From Opitutia bacterium UBA957 (GTDB taxonomy: Bacteria; Verrucomicrobiota; Verrucomicrobiia; Opitutales; UBA953), in NCBI GenBank assembly GCA_002293065.1, contig DBCN01000078.1, positions 1 through 16,342 on the forward strand: a stretch of DNA of 16,342 nucleotides, in the 5' to 3' direction. The position numbers and the translations under genes are program-made. Numbering within the stretch: position 1 is the stretch's first letter; every line of letters starts with the position of its first letter. A model generated the notes under the pieces. The model was given only the letters and a program-made list of their open reading frames with translations. It did no database searches and had not been told where the DNA came from. This document shows, in pieces, positions 7,201 through 16,342 of this stretch.

Positions 7201-10155
7201 ATGAACCGGTTGGCCTTACCCACAGCCCCGCCCATGATCCGCCTCACCGCCCTCCCCCTCCTGCTGATCGCCGCGGCCGGCCTGGGCGCGGCCGTGGACT
7301 TCGACCGCGAGATCCGCCCTCTGCTTCAGGACCGATGCGTGGAATGCCATGGGCCGAAGAAGAACAAGGCCGACCTCCGCCTCGACGCCAAGCCCCACGC
7401 GATCAAGGGCGGCGAGTCCGGCCCGGCCTTCGTCGCGGGCGATCCGGCCAAGTCCCTGATCTTCGAGCGCATCACCACGAAGGACGAAGACACCAAGATG
7501 CCGCCCAAGGGCGAACCGCTCACGCCGGCCCAGACGGAGAAGGTCCGCCAATGGATCGCCGAGGGCGCCGTCTGGCCCGAGAACGACGCCGACCGCGCCG
7601 CGCTCCGCGACCCGCGCCTGGACCACTGGTCGGTGCAGGCGGTGCGCAAGGACTTCGACTCCGCCGGGACGATCGACGACTTCATCGCGGGACGGCTCAA
7701 GACCGCGGGACTGGCGATGTCCCCCGAAGCGGACCGCCGGACCCTCATCCGGCGCCTGTCGTTCGACCTGCACGGCCTGCCGCCCTCGCCGGAACGGGTC
7801 GAGGCGTTCGTGCAGGACGCGTCACCGGACGCCTATGCCAAGCTGGTCGACGAGCTGCTCGCCTCGCCCCGCTACGGCGAACGCTGGGCACGGCACTGGC
7901 TCGACATCGCCCACTATGCCGACACGCATGGCTTCGAGCGTGACCAGCTCCGCCCGAACGCCTGGCGCTACCGCGACTATGTCGTCGCCTCGCTCAACGC
8001 GGACAAGCCCTACGACCGCTTCATCCGCGAGCAGATCGCCGGCGACGTCCTCGCCCCCGCCGACCCGGAGGCCATCGTCGCCACCGGCTTCCTCGCCGCG
8101 GGCCCGTGGGATTTCGTCGGGCAGGTCGAGACCAAGAGCGACATGCTGAAGCGCGCCGCCCGGGCGGGCGACCTCGACGACATGGTCACGCAGGTGGTGA
8201 CCTCGACCATGGCGGTGACGATGAACTGCGCCCGCTGTCACGACCATAAGCTGGACCCGATCACCCAGCGCGAGTATTACGGACTCTGGGCGATCTTCGC
8301 CGGCGTCAAACGCGCGGACCGTCACGTCGACCCGAAGGAGCAGGCGGCCTACGACCGTGAGAAGGCGTCGTTTGAAAAACATCTCTCCGAGCTCCGGTCC
8401 GACATCGCCCGTCTCAGCGGCGAAGGATTCGCCCTCGCCTCCCTGCTGCCCGAGGGAACCGGCATCGACCGCAGTAACGGCGAACTGACCAAGAAAGAGC
8501 CGTCCTACCTGAAGGACCTCCGGGCCAATGTCTTCCAGAAAGTCGCCAAAGCCCCGGGCGTGCTCGGGGTCTTCCTGCCCGACGGCAAGGCCGACATCAG
8601 GGTGGACGAGCACACCTTGCTCCGGGGACTGCCGAAGACCAGCGGACACGCCTGGGATACGATCGCCAACCGGCCGCTCAAAGGACAGCGCAGCACGAAA
8701 CTGGACGGCGTGGACTACGCCGCCAAGGGCCGGACGCTGCTCGGCCTGCACGCCAACGGCGGCATCACCTTCGACCTGACCCGCATCCGCGAGGTGAGCG
8801 GCCTGCGCGAGGCCCGGCTCACCGGCGTGGTCGGGTTCGGCGCCTCCGAAACCGCCGCCGAGACCAAGGCCGACATCACCGTCTTCGTCGACTCCCAGAT
8901 CAGGTTCCAACGTCTCATGCTTCGCAAGAAGGAGACCGTGGCGCTGGACATCCCGATCCCCGCCGACGCCCGGAGCCTGACGGTGGTCGCCACGGACGGG
9001 GGCGACGGCATCGGCAGCGACCTGCTCTTCATCGGCGACCCGCGGCTCGAACCCGCGACGACCGAATCCAAGCTGGCCGCGGCGGACGCCGAACGCCTGC
9101 GCTCGCTCCGGGCGCAGGCCAAGGAGACCGATGCCGCCATGAAACGGCTCAGACCGCCCGCGATGGTCTATGCGGCTGCGCCCCAGAAGGAAGTGCCGGT
9201 CATCAAGGTGAACCGACGTGGCAATCCGGAGGACCTCGGCGAAGAGGTCACGCCGTCGGCCTTCGGCTGGGCCAGACATGCGCCTCCCGGGCTGGGCGGC
9301 AACGACCGAGGTGAAGGCGAACGACGCCGCGCCTTGGCCGAGTGGATCACGCATCCCGACAACCCCCTCACCCGGCGGGTGATCGTCAACCGCCTCTGGC
9401 ACCACCACTTCGGCCAAGGCATCGTGACCACCCCGAGCGATTTCGGCCTGGGCGGCGATCGCCCCAGCCATCCCGAACTCCTCGACTGGCTCGCCGAAGA
9501 ACTCCGGCGTAACGACTGGCGCCTCAAGCCCGTCCATCGCCTGATCGTCATGAGCGCGACCTACCGACAGTCGTCGCTCGCCCAGGACCCCAAGGCCGCC
9601 GGGCTCGATTCCTCGAACCGCCTCCTCTGGCGGCAGAATCCCCGTCGGCTGGACGCCGAGTCCTTACGCGACGCCGTCCTCGCCGTGAGCGGCAAGCTCG
9701 ACCTGACCATGGGCGGACCGGGCTTCAAGGATTTCGATTACGTCGAGGCCTACGCTCCGATCTACAACTACGTCTCGCCGGACAAACCTGAGCTCTGGCG
9801 CCGCAGTATCTACCGTTTCGTCGTCCGGACGACCCCGCATACCTTCATGGCGGCCCTCGACTGCCCCGATCCGGCCAACCTGACGCCTGCGCGCAATCGC
9901 ACCACCACGGCGACGCAGGCCCTGGCCTTGTCCAACAATGAGTTCATGCTCCGCCAGGCGAGGCATCTCGCCACCCGGGTCGAGAACGATGGCGGTCCGG
10001 GCGTCGCCGGCATCGACCGCGCCTTCATCCTCGCCTTCCAACGCCGTCCGACCGCGAGCGAACGCCAGGCGGCCGTAAGCCTGGTCAACGAACAGGGCCT
10101 CTTCGCGCTCTGCCGCGCCCTGCTCAACGCCAACGAGTTCGCCTACCTCGACTGA
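7201..10155 (+). CDS. PSCyt1-DUF1549-NPCBM-DUF1553 secreted cytochrome
   Basis: A 984-residue protein with a Sec leader (hydrophobic LTALPLLLIAAAGLGA, residues 15-30). Domains in order: planctomycete cytochrome c (PSCyt1) with CVECHGPKK (Cys46, Cys49, His50) and its closing GDPAKSLIFERI and MPPKGEPLT blocks; DUF1549 at about 150-370, with SFDLHGLPPSPERVE, ASPRYGERWARHWLD and a second haem site CARCHDHKLDPI (Cys343, Cys346, His347); a charged helical stretch at about 380-405; a beta-rich insert at about 470-620; DUF1553 at about 708-975, with RLWHHHFGQGIV and GDRPSHPELLDWLAEE. The insert has features of an NPCBM carbohydrate-binding module: GGITFDLTRIREVSG, ADITVFVDSQ and LTVVATDGGDGIGSDLLFIG. 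Two haems and a sugar-binding module in one exported protein suggest it acts on or near polysaccharide. The sulfatase starts 2 bp downstream, so the two are translationally linked. The cytochrome domains are certain; the NPCBM assignment is by motif recognition. Confidence 0.93.
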   Translation: MNRLALPTAPPMIRLTALPLLLIAAAGLGAAVDFDREIRPLLQDRCVECHGPKKNKADLRLDAKPHAIKGGESGPAFVAGDPAKSLIFERITTKDEDTKMPPKGEPLTPAQTEKVRQWIAEGAVWPENDADRAALRDPRLDHWSVQAVRKDFDSAGTIDDFIAGRLKTAGLAMSPEADRRTLIRRLSFDLHGLPPSPERVEAFVQDASPDAYAKLVDELLASPRYGERWARHWLDIAHYADTHGFERDQLRPNAWRYRDYVVASLNADKPYDRFIREQIAGDVLAPADPEAIVATGFLAAGPWDFVGQVETKSDMLKRAARAGDLDDMVTQVVTSTMAVTMNCARCHDHKLDPITQREYYGLWAIFAGVKRADRHVDPKEQAAYDREKASFEKHLSELRSDIARLSGEGFALASLLPEGTGIDRSNGELTKKEPSYLKDLRANVFQKVAKAPGVLGVFLPDGKADIRVDEHTLLRGLPKTSGHAWDTIANRPLKGQRSTKLDGVDYAAKGRTLLGLHANGGITFDLTRIREVSGLREARLTGVVGFGASETAAETKADITVFVDSQIRFQRLMLRKKETVALDIPIPADARSLTVVATDGGDGIGSDLLFIGDPRLEPATTESKLAAADAERLRSLRAQAKETDAAMKRLRPPAMVYAAAPQKEVPVIKVNRRGNPEDLGEEVTPSAFGWARHAPPGLGGNDRGEGERRRALAEWITHPDNPLTRRVIVNRLWHHHFGQGIVTTPSDFGLGGDRPSHPELLDWLAEELRRNDWRLKPVHRLIVMSATYRQSSLAQDPKAAGLDSSNRLLWRQNPRRLDAESLRDAVLAVSGKLDLTMGGPGFKDFDYVEAYAPIYNYVSPDKPELWRRSIYRFVVRTTPHTFMAALDCPDPANLTPARNRTTTATQALALSNNEFMLRQARHLATRVENDGGPGVAGIDRAFILAFQRRPTASERQAAVSLVNEQGLFALCRALLNANEFAYLD

Positions 10156-10157
10156 CC

Positions 10158-11531
<1,374 letters not shown>

Positions 11532-11569
11532 AGCCAGGCATCCCGCAACGAGACCGAACAACGACTGAC

Positions 11570-13750
11570 ATGAACAACCGCTTTGCACTCCTTTCCCTCC
11601 CCCTCCTCGCCGCCCTGCTGTCCGCGCCGCTGGCGACGCTGCAGGCCAGCGAGCCCATCACCAACTCCATTGGCATGAAGCTCGTGCGCATTGAGCCGGG
11701 CACGTTCATGATGGGCCAGGACGGTCCGCCGATGGAGGATTATATGGGGCAGAAGCGGCTCGGGGAGATGTACAAGGACTTCGATCGAATCGACTTCGAC
11801 GAGAAGCCCGCGCACAAGGTGACGATCACCCAGCCATTCTTCATGGGTGTCACCGAGGTCACGGTGGCGCAGTATCGGCAGTTTGATCCCGGCTTCAAAA
11901 CGAGTGATGCGAAATCGAAGCCTGCGGATGATGATGCGGTCAGCGGCATCTCATGGCACAAGGCGGTGGCGTTCTGCGAGTGGCTCTCGAAGAAGGAAGG
12001 CAAGACTTACCGCCTGCCGACCGAGGCGGAGTGGGAGTATGCGTGCCGTGCGGGCACGACGACGCTTTTCAACACGGGCGAAAAGCTACCGGACGGTCAC
12101 CAGAAGTGGTTTGGCGATGAGAATCTTCGCGTCGCCTATTTTCCACCCGGGCCGATGCCACAGGAGTATGATTGGCGGAAGGCGGGAGAGAAAGCGATGG
12201 CCGGTTTGAAGTATGGCGAACTCGTCGGCGGTTCATGGACTCATGAAAACGCCAGACACGATGCGGCGGGTTCGTTGCGCGTCGCACAGAAGACGCCGAA
12301 CGCCTGGGGCCTGCACGACATGCACGGTAATCTGGCCGAGTGGTGCAGCGACTGGTATGGGCCGTATGAAAGCGGTGCACAGACAGACCCGCTCGGGCGT
12401 GTGGATGGCGACTTCCGCGTGTTCCGGGGTGGATTTCATTCCTCACTCATCCGCTTCCTGCGCTCGGCGAACCGGGGCTCAAGGGTGCCATACGATGTGT
12501 TTGATCGCATGGGGTTTCGCGTCGTGCAGGGTGAGCTTCCAAAAGGGACGATGCTACCCAAAGCACCGCCACCGCTGAATGCGCAAAACGTCAGCCAGAC
12601 CGTGCCGCACATCGTGCCGCAGTCCGCCAATGTGCCATTCTTCGAGGGACCGAAGCTATTGGTGCATGTCGCGGACGATGCAGCCGGGCCGGTGTATTGC
12701 AGTGAGAACCATTGCATGACGATCACCGAATGTCCGAATGGGGACCTGCTTGCGGCATGGGTTTCGACACCCGCTGAAACGGACCTCACCTGCTCGCACG
12801 CAGCGTCACGACTGCGCTTCGGTGCGAAGGAATGGGAACCCGCCTCACCGTTCTATGATGCGGCCGATGTGCTGGACGGAGCGCCGCAGCTCTGGTGGGA
12901 CGGGGACAAAACCATCTATCACCTCGACGACGTGTATTATAAGTCCGGGTGTCAGAGCCTGCGTCACTCCACTGACAACGGAGCCACTTGGTCGAAACCA
13001 GAGTTCTTCCGTGCCTCCGGAGACTACGCCAACCAGTTGATGAGCACCAAAGACGGCGTTCTGGCGATCCCGTATGACCTCTTTGAAGTCATGGTCAGCG
13101 AAGACGGTGGCAAGAGTTGGCAGCAGCACGGTCGCAGGATGCGTGGAAACGAGGATGTCAGGCCCGGCAACAGCGGATCATTCATCGCCGGCTACCATCC
13201 CACCATGGTGGAGCTCGCCGACGGGCGCTGGATGGCCTTCTCACGGCTTGACCCCGTGCAAGAGCAGGCTCGTTTCGAGAACCGCACGCCCGTCAGCTAT
13301 TCGAGTGATCGCGGCAAGACATGGCAGTGGGACATGAGCGAGTTTCCTGTCGTGAGCAGCGCTCAAAAGAGCGTCCTGTTGCGCCTCAAAGAAGGTCCAC
13401 TGCTGTTCTGCTCGTTCACCGACCAATGGAGAAACTGGAGCACTCGTAAGGGGCTGAACTTCAAATCCACCAGCGGCGACTACACCGGCTACGGCCTCTT
13501 TGCTGCCGTGAGCTACGATGAGGGCAAGACCTGGCCCGACAGACGACTCATCACCCCCGGCGGACCGGAGCGGAAGTGGATCACCAAGGAACGAACTCCC
13601 TTCCTCATCAGCGACACCCTCGCCGAACCCGCCAGCTACCTCGCCGCCACCCAGAGCCGTGACGGAAACATCCAGCTCCTCACCAGCCGGAACCACTACG
13701 TCTTCAACCTCGCGTGGATCAAAGCCCCTGCACCTGCGCCAAAGAAATGA
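11570..13750 (+). CDS. FGE-sulfatase (SUMF1)-like domain fused to Asp-box sialidase-like propeller, copy A
   Basis: A 726-residue secreted protein with a Sec leader ending near residue 28 (LATLQASEP). Residues about 30-325 form an FGE-sulfatase/SUMF1-like domain: NSIGMKLVRIEPGTFMMG, GVTEVTVAQYRQF, YRLPTEAEWEYACRAGT, WGLHDMHGNLAEWCSDWYG and the final GFRVVQGELP. The block holding the two copper-binding active cysteines in true FGE reads FRGGFHSSLIRFLRSANRG here, with Ser and Leu in place of the cysteines, so formylglycine-generating activity is not expected. After a Pro/Asn linker (about 325-355), a BNR/sialidase-like domain (about 360-720) has four Asp boxes: STDNGATW (467), SEDGGKSW (510), SSDRGKTW (578) and SYDEGKTW (648). 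No FRIP motif is visible at the start of the propeller, so sialidase activity is doubtful. It is nearly a full-length paralogue of the next gene and ends in an ATGA overlap with it. Function unproven; glycan binding or hydrolysis is the best guess. Confidence 0.9.
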   Translation: MNNRFALLSLPLLAALLSAPLATLQASEPITNSIGMKLVRIEPGTFMMGQDGPPMEDYMGQKRLGEMYKDFDRIDFDEKPAHKVTITQPFFMGVTEVTVAQYRQFDPGFKTSDAKSKPADDDAVSGISWHKAVAFCEWLSKKEGKTYRLPTEAEWEYACRAGTTTLFNTGEKLPDGHQKWFGDENLRVAYFPPGPMPQEYDWRKAGEKAMAGLKYGELVGGSWTHENARHDAAGSLRVAQKTPNAWGLHDMHGNLAEWCSDWYGPYESGAQTDPLGRVDGDFRVFRGGFHSSLIRFLRSANRGSRVPYDVFDRMGFRVVQGELPKGTMLPKAPPPLNAQNVSQTVPHIVPQSANVPFFEGPKLLVHVADDAAGPVYCSENHCMTITECPNGDLLAAWVSTPAETDLTCSHAASRLRFGAKEWEPASPFYDAADVLDGAPQLWWDGDKTIYHLDDVYYKSGCQSLRHSTDNGATWSKPEFFRASGDYANQLMSTKDGVLAIPYDLFEVMVSEDGGKSWQQHGRRMRGNEDVRPGNSGSFIAGYHPTMVELADGRWMAFSRLDPVQEQARFENRTPVSYSSDRGKTWQWDMSEFPVVSSAQKSVLLRLKEGPLLFCSFTDQWRNWSTRKGLNFKSTSGDYTGYGLFAAVSYDEGKTWPDRRLITPGGPERKWITKERTPFLISDTLAEPASYLAATQSRDGNIQLLTSRNHYVFNLAWIKAPAPAPKK

Positions 13751-15888
13751 ATCACCAAGCCATGAAACCCGTCCGCCTCGTCCTCATTCCTCTCATCCTT
13801 TCCGTAGCTTCGGTGTGTTCCGCGGGGCAAACGGTCGAACCCATCACCAACTCCATCGGCATGAAGCTTGTCCGCATCGAAGCGGGCACGTTCACCATGG
13901 GCCAGGACGGGCCGCCGTTGGAAGACTACCTGGGGCAGAAGCGGATCAAAGAACTCTACAACGTGAAGGACCGGATCGACTTCGATGAGAAGCCCGCGCA
14001 CAAGGTCACAATCACTCGGCCGTTTCAAATCGGCGTCACCGAGGTCACGGTGGCGCAGTATCGGCAGTTCGATCCTGAGTTTAAAAAGAACGATCCGAAG
14101 TCGAAGCCTGCGGATGACGATGCAGCGAGCGGTGTGACGTGGGACAAAGCGGTCGCGTTCTGCGAGTGGCTCACGAAGAAGGAAGGCAAGACCTATCGGC
14201 TGCCGACCGAGGCTGAGTGGGAGTATGCTTGCCGTGCGGGCACAGCGACGCTCTTCAATACCGGTGACGATTTGCCGGACGGTCATCAGAAGTGGTTCGG
14301 CGAGGAAAACTTTCGCGGTGCCTATTTCCCGCCGGGACCGATGCCGCGCGAATATGAATGGCGGGATGCCAGCAAGGCATCGGCCAAAAGTTTGAAGCAA
14401 GGCGAGATCATCGGCCTTGCTCATCCGGTGGAGGAATCCAAAGCCGGTGGCGCGGGTTCCTTTCGCGTGGCGCAGAAGACGCCGAACGCCTGGGGCCTGC
14501 ACGACATGCACGGCAACGTGGCCGAGTGGTGCAGCGATTGGTATGGGCCTTATGAAAGCGGCGCACAGACCGACCCGGTCGGCCGCGCGGATGGTGACTG
14601 CCGCGTCTTTCGCGGCGGATTTCATTCGTCGATGATCCGCTTCCTGCGCTCGGCGAATCGCGGCTCGTGGGTGACGAACTCCGCGAGCCCGCGTATTGGC
14701 TTCCGCGTCGTGCAGGGTGAGTTGCCAAAGGGAAAACCGCTGCCGCTGGCCCCACCGCCGTTGAATGCTCAAAATGTCAGCCAAGCCGTGCCAAACATCA
14801 CACCGCAGCCCTCAGACGTGCCGTTCTTTGAAGGCCCGAAGCCCTTCGTGCGCATCCCCGCAGGCACGGTGGGTCCGGTGTTCATCAGCCAGAATCACAG
14901 CCCCTCCATCACCGAGTGCCCGAATGGCGATTTGCTCGCCGTCTGGTTCTCCACCATGGCCGAAACCGATCTCACCACCTCCAACGCCAGTGCCCGGCTG
15001 CGCTTCGGTGCCAAGGAGTGGGAACCCGCCTCACCCTTCTGGGACCCACAGGACGTGAACGACCATGCACCCAAGATCTGGTGGGATGGCGAGCAGACGA
15101 TCTATCATTTTGTCGAAGCACGTGGCCACGGCGACAACCTCGTCCGCCGCTCCACCGACAATGGTGTTACCTGGACGAAAGTCGAAGTCATTCGCTCCCA
15201 CGGCGAGCCAGCTAACCATCCCATCCGCTTGAAGGACGGCGTCATAGCCATGCCGTATGACAATTCCTCGCTGCTCATCAGCCGCAACAACGGTCAGACC
15301 TGGCAGTCACGCGGTCGCGACCTACGCGGCAGCGACGACATCCGCCCCGGCAAGAGCGGCCCGCTCATCGCCAGTTATCACGCCCCCATCGTGCAGCTTG
15401 CCGACGGACGACTCATGGCCTTCAGCCGCCTCGACCCCGTGTCCTTGCAGGAGCGATTCCGGTTCAAGATGCCCGTGAACTATTCCAGCGACCTCGGCGA
15501 GACCTGGCAGTGGGGCATCAGCGAGTTCCCCATCGTCAGCAGCGTGCAAAAGCCCGTCATGCTCCGGCTCAAGGAAGGCCCCATCGTGCTGTGCTCCTTC
15601 ACCGACCAGTGGCGGACACCCTTCAAAGAGCGCCAGGGCATGACCTTCCAATCCACCACCGGCACCTACACCGGCTACGGCCTCTTCGCCGCAGTCAGCT
15701 ACGATGAGGGCAAAACCTGGCCCGACCGCCGCCTGCTCGCTCCCGAGGGAAAAAATACCGCCGACGGCTACGGCTACCTCGCCTCCACCCAGACGCGCGA
15801 TGGGCGCATCCAGCTCGTCACCAGCAGCAAGCACTACGCCTTCAATCTCGCGTGGATCAAACAACTGCCGAGTGCGCCGAAGAAGTGA
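11651..15888 (+). repeat. Tandem duplication of the FGE-like/Asp-box gene
   Basis: Two diverged direct copies, 11651-13750 and 13837-15888, align from the shared EPITNSIGMKLVRIE block to the common C-terminal NLAWIK ending, plus a few residues. By eye about three quarters of residues in the FGE-like domain are identical, and long stretches match at the DNA level, for example around the HDMHGN block. Identity is lower between residues about 205 and 230, in the second Asp-box region and near the end, where copy A has extra residues. The leader peptides are not part of the homology. Confidence 0.85.
13747..15888 (+). CDS. FGE-sulfatase (SUMF1)-like domain fused to Asp-box sialidase-like propeller, copy B
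   Basis: I choose the ATG at 13747, which overlaps the stop of copy A as ATGA and gives 713 residues; an ATG at 13762 (708 residues, beginning MKPVRLVLIPLILSV) is an equally good signal-peptide start and matches the MKP start of other genes here. A GTG at 13714 would add 11 implausible residues. Architecture is that of copy A: FGE-like domain (about 30-325) with TYRLPTEAEWEYACRAGT and LHDMHGNVAEWCSDWYG, then linker and Asp-box propeller with boxes at about 469 (STDNGVTW), 512 (SRNNGQTW), 580 (SSDLGETW) and 651 (SYDEGKTW). The second box has Asn in place of the conserved Asp. The FGE active-site cysteines are again missing (RGGFHSSMIRFLRSANRG). The propeller begins NHSPSITECPNGDLLAVWF, typical of the BNR_2 sialidase-like group. 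The leader is different from that of copy A. It is probably cotranscribed with both neighbours. Exact activity unknown. Confidence 0.88.
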   Translation: MNHQAMKPVRLVLIPLILSVASVCSAGQTVEPITNSIGMKLVRIEAGTFTMGQDGPPLEDYLGQKRIKELYNVKDRIDFDEKPAHKVTITRPFQIGVTEVTVAQYRQFDPEFKKNDPKSKPADDDAASGVTWDKAVAFCEWLTKKEGKTYRLPTEAEWEYACRAGTATLFNTGDDLPDGHQKWFGEENFRGAYFPPGPMPREYEWRDASKASAKSLKQGEIIGLAHPVEESKAGGAGSFRVAQKTPNAWGLHDMHGNVAEWCSDWYGPYESGAQTDPVGRADGDCRVFRGGFHSSMIRFLRSANRGSWVTNSASPRIGFRVVQGELPKGKPLPLAPPPLNAQNVSQAVPNITPQPSDVPFFEGPKPFVRIPAGTVGPVFISQNHSPSITECPNGDLLAVWFSTMAETDLTTSNASARLRFGAKEWEPASPFWDPQDVNDHAPKIWWDGEQTIYHFVEARGHGDNLVRRSTDNGVTWTKVEVIRSHGEPANHPIRLKDGVIAMPYDNSSLLISRNNGQTWQSRGRDLRGSDDIRPGKSGPLIASYHAPIVQLADGRLMAFSRLDPVSLQERFRFKMPVNYSSDLGETWQWGISEFPIVSSVQKPVMLRLKEGPIVLCSFTDQWRTPFKERQGMTFQSTTGTYTGYGLFAAVSYDEGKTWPDRRLLAPEGKNTADGYGYLASTQTRDGRIQLVTSSKHYAFNLAWIKQLPSAPKK

Positions 15889-15892
15889 ACTC

Positions 15893-16342
15893 ATGAAACC
15901 CACCTTCACTCTCCTCACCGCCCTGCTGCTTGCGCCGCTCATCGCTGTGCATGCCGACGACGCGCCGAAATCCGCCGTCAAAGTCACGCAGGAGCTGCTC
16001 AACAACATCCACATCACGCCGAAGCTCATCTTCGATCCGATGGCCTCCTATGGGCAAAAGCATCTTCCCTTCGCGATGTCCTCGAGCCTCGAAGTCACGT
16101 CGAAGGGTCGGCTCTGGACCTGCTGGGCGGGCGGCGAAGACGGGCCGAATGCCTATCTGCTGGCGAGCTACAGCGACGACCAAGGGAAGTCCTGGCGCGA
16201 TCCAGTGTTTGTTATCGACCCTCAGGCCCATATTATGAAAACGGGTAGGCTTCCGGAGTTTTCATACACAGTGGAGACGGGCCGCGGCCCCAAATTACGA
16301 GGAATCTCGATCGGCACGCGGCTCGGTTCCTTCTGGTGCGAT
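15893..16342 (+). CDS. Secreted Asp-box (sialidase/BNR-like) protein, 3' truncated by window edge
   Basis: An open frame of 150 codons runs from the ATG at 15893 to the window end, starting 4 bp after the stop of copy B. The leader MKPTFTLLTALLLAPLIAVHA is close to that of the sulfatase. The mature part contains LEVTSKGRLWTCWAGG and a first Asp box, SDDQGKSW (residues 94-101), followed by VFVIDPQ, the usual opening of secreted BNR/sialidase-like proteins in these phyla. It has no FGE-like domain, unlike the two preceding genes. Residues about 113-140 look like extra sequence before GTRLGSFWCD, which resembles the block that normally follows the first box more closely. The remaining propeller blades lie outside the window. 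A glycosidase or lectin role is inferred from fold and context only. Confidence 0.85.
   Translation, partial: MKPTFTLLTALLLAPLIAVHADDAPKSAVKVTQELLNNIHITPKLIFDPMASYGQKHLPFAMSSSLEVTSKGRLWTCWAGGEDGPNAYLLASYSDDQGKSWRDPVFVIDPQAHIMKTGRLPEFSYTVETGRGPKLRGISIGTRLGSFWCD
16234..16266 (+). repeat. Perfect 9-bp inverted repeat inside the truncated Asp-box gene
   Basis: TATGAAAAC at 16234-16242 is exactly complementary to GTTTTCATA at 16258-16266, with a 15-base GC-rich loop. It lies in a locally AT-rich part of the open frame, within the segment that looks inserted. It could form a hairpin in mRNA; its meaning is unknown. Confidence 0.6.

Noticed and set aside
7822..9537. 571-codon open frame on the minus strand
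   Set aside because: It lies wholly inside the NPCBM cytochrome gene; its translation is Gly/Arg/Asp/Val-rich with no recognisable domain, as expected for an antisense frame of GC-rich coding DNA.
11570..12560. Genuine sulfatase-modifying factor (formylglycine-generating enzyme)
   Set aside because: The active-site cysteine positions hold Ser and Leu, and the domain is exported and fused to an Asp-box propeller.
13714..13746. GTG at 13714 as start of copy B
   Set aside because: It would add 11 polar residues before the leader and a longer overlap with copy A; ATGs at 13747 and 13762 fit better.
11651..15888. Composite transposon or insertion sequence flanking the duplicated genes
   Set aside because: No transposase, terminal inverted repeats or target-site duplications were seen; simple tandem gene duplication explains the repeat.

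Overview
The window is a GC-rich, gene-dense stretch with every supported gene on the plus strand. It carries three multidomain secreted cytochromes of the families first catalogued in planctomycetes (DUF1549/DUF1553 and DUF1587-1595-1592-1588-1585), two Tat-exported partner proteins (DUF1501, DUF1552), a formylglycine-type sulfatase and three Asp-box (sialidase-like) proteins. This gene set is typical of the Planctomycetota/Verrucomicrobiota superphylum. The style of the DUF1501 protein and the recurring MKPxxTLLxALLLAPL leader lean towards Verrucomicrobiota, but the sequence alone does not settle the phylum.

Layout. (1) 2-1714 and 1704-3161: the 3' part of a DUF1549/DUF1553 cytochrome overlapping a DUF1501 protein by 11 bp. 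(2) A 151-bp gap, then a DUF1552 (HxxSHH) protein at 3313-4584 followed closely by a six-domain cytochrome ending at 7096. (3) A 104-bp gap holding the only clear Shine-Dalgarno of the window, then a tightly packed run: a cytochrome with what looks like an internal NPCBM carbohydrate-binding module (7201-10155), a sulfatase 2 bp downstream (10158-11531), two tandem paralogues each fusing an FGE-sulfatase (SUMF1-like) domain to an Asp-box propeller (11570-13750 and 13747-15888, joined by an ATGA overlap), and the beginning of another Asp-box protein (15893 to the window end).

Working model (inference). Everything appears to be exported: the cytochromes, sulfatase and Asp-box proteins by Sec leaders, DUF1501 and DUF1552 by twin-arginine leaders. 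The third block looks like a module for degrading or binding a sulfated glycan, in which the sulfatase takes the slot right behind a DUF1549/DUF1553 cytochrome that DUF1501 takes in the first block. The SUMF1-like domains lack the two active-site cysteines of true formylglycine-generating enzyme, so they are unlikely to activate the neighbouring sulfatase.

No tRNA, rRNA, CRISPR array, transposase, transporter, transcription factor or convincing intrinsic terminator was seen. Long minus-strand open frames are shadows of the GC-rich plus-strand genes. The gene-free stretches are 3162-3312, 7097-7200 and 11532-11569; none exceeds 300 bp.
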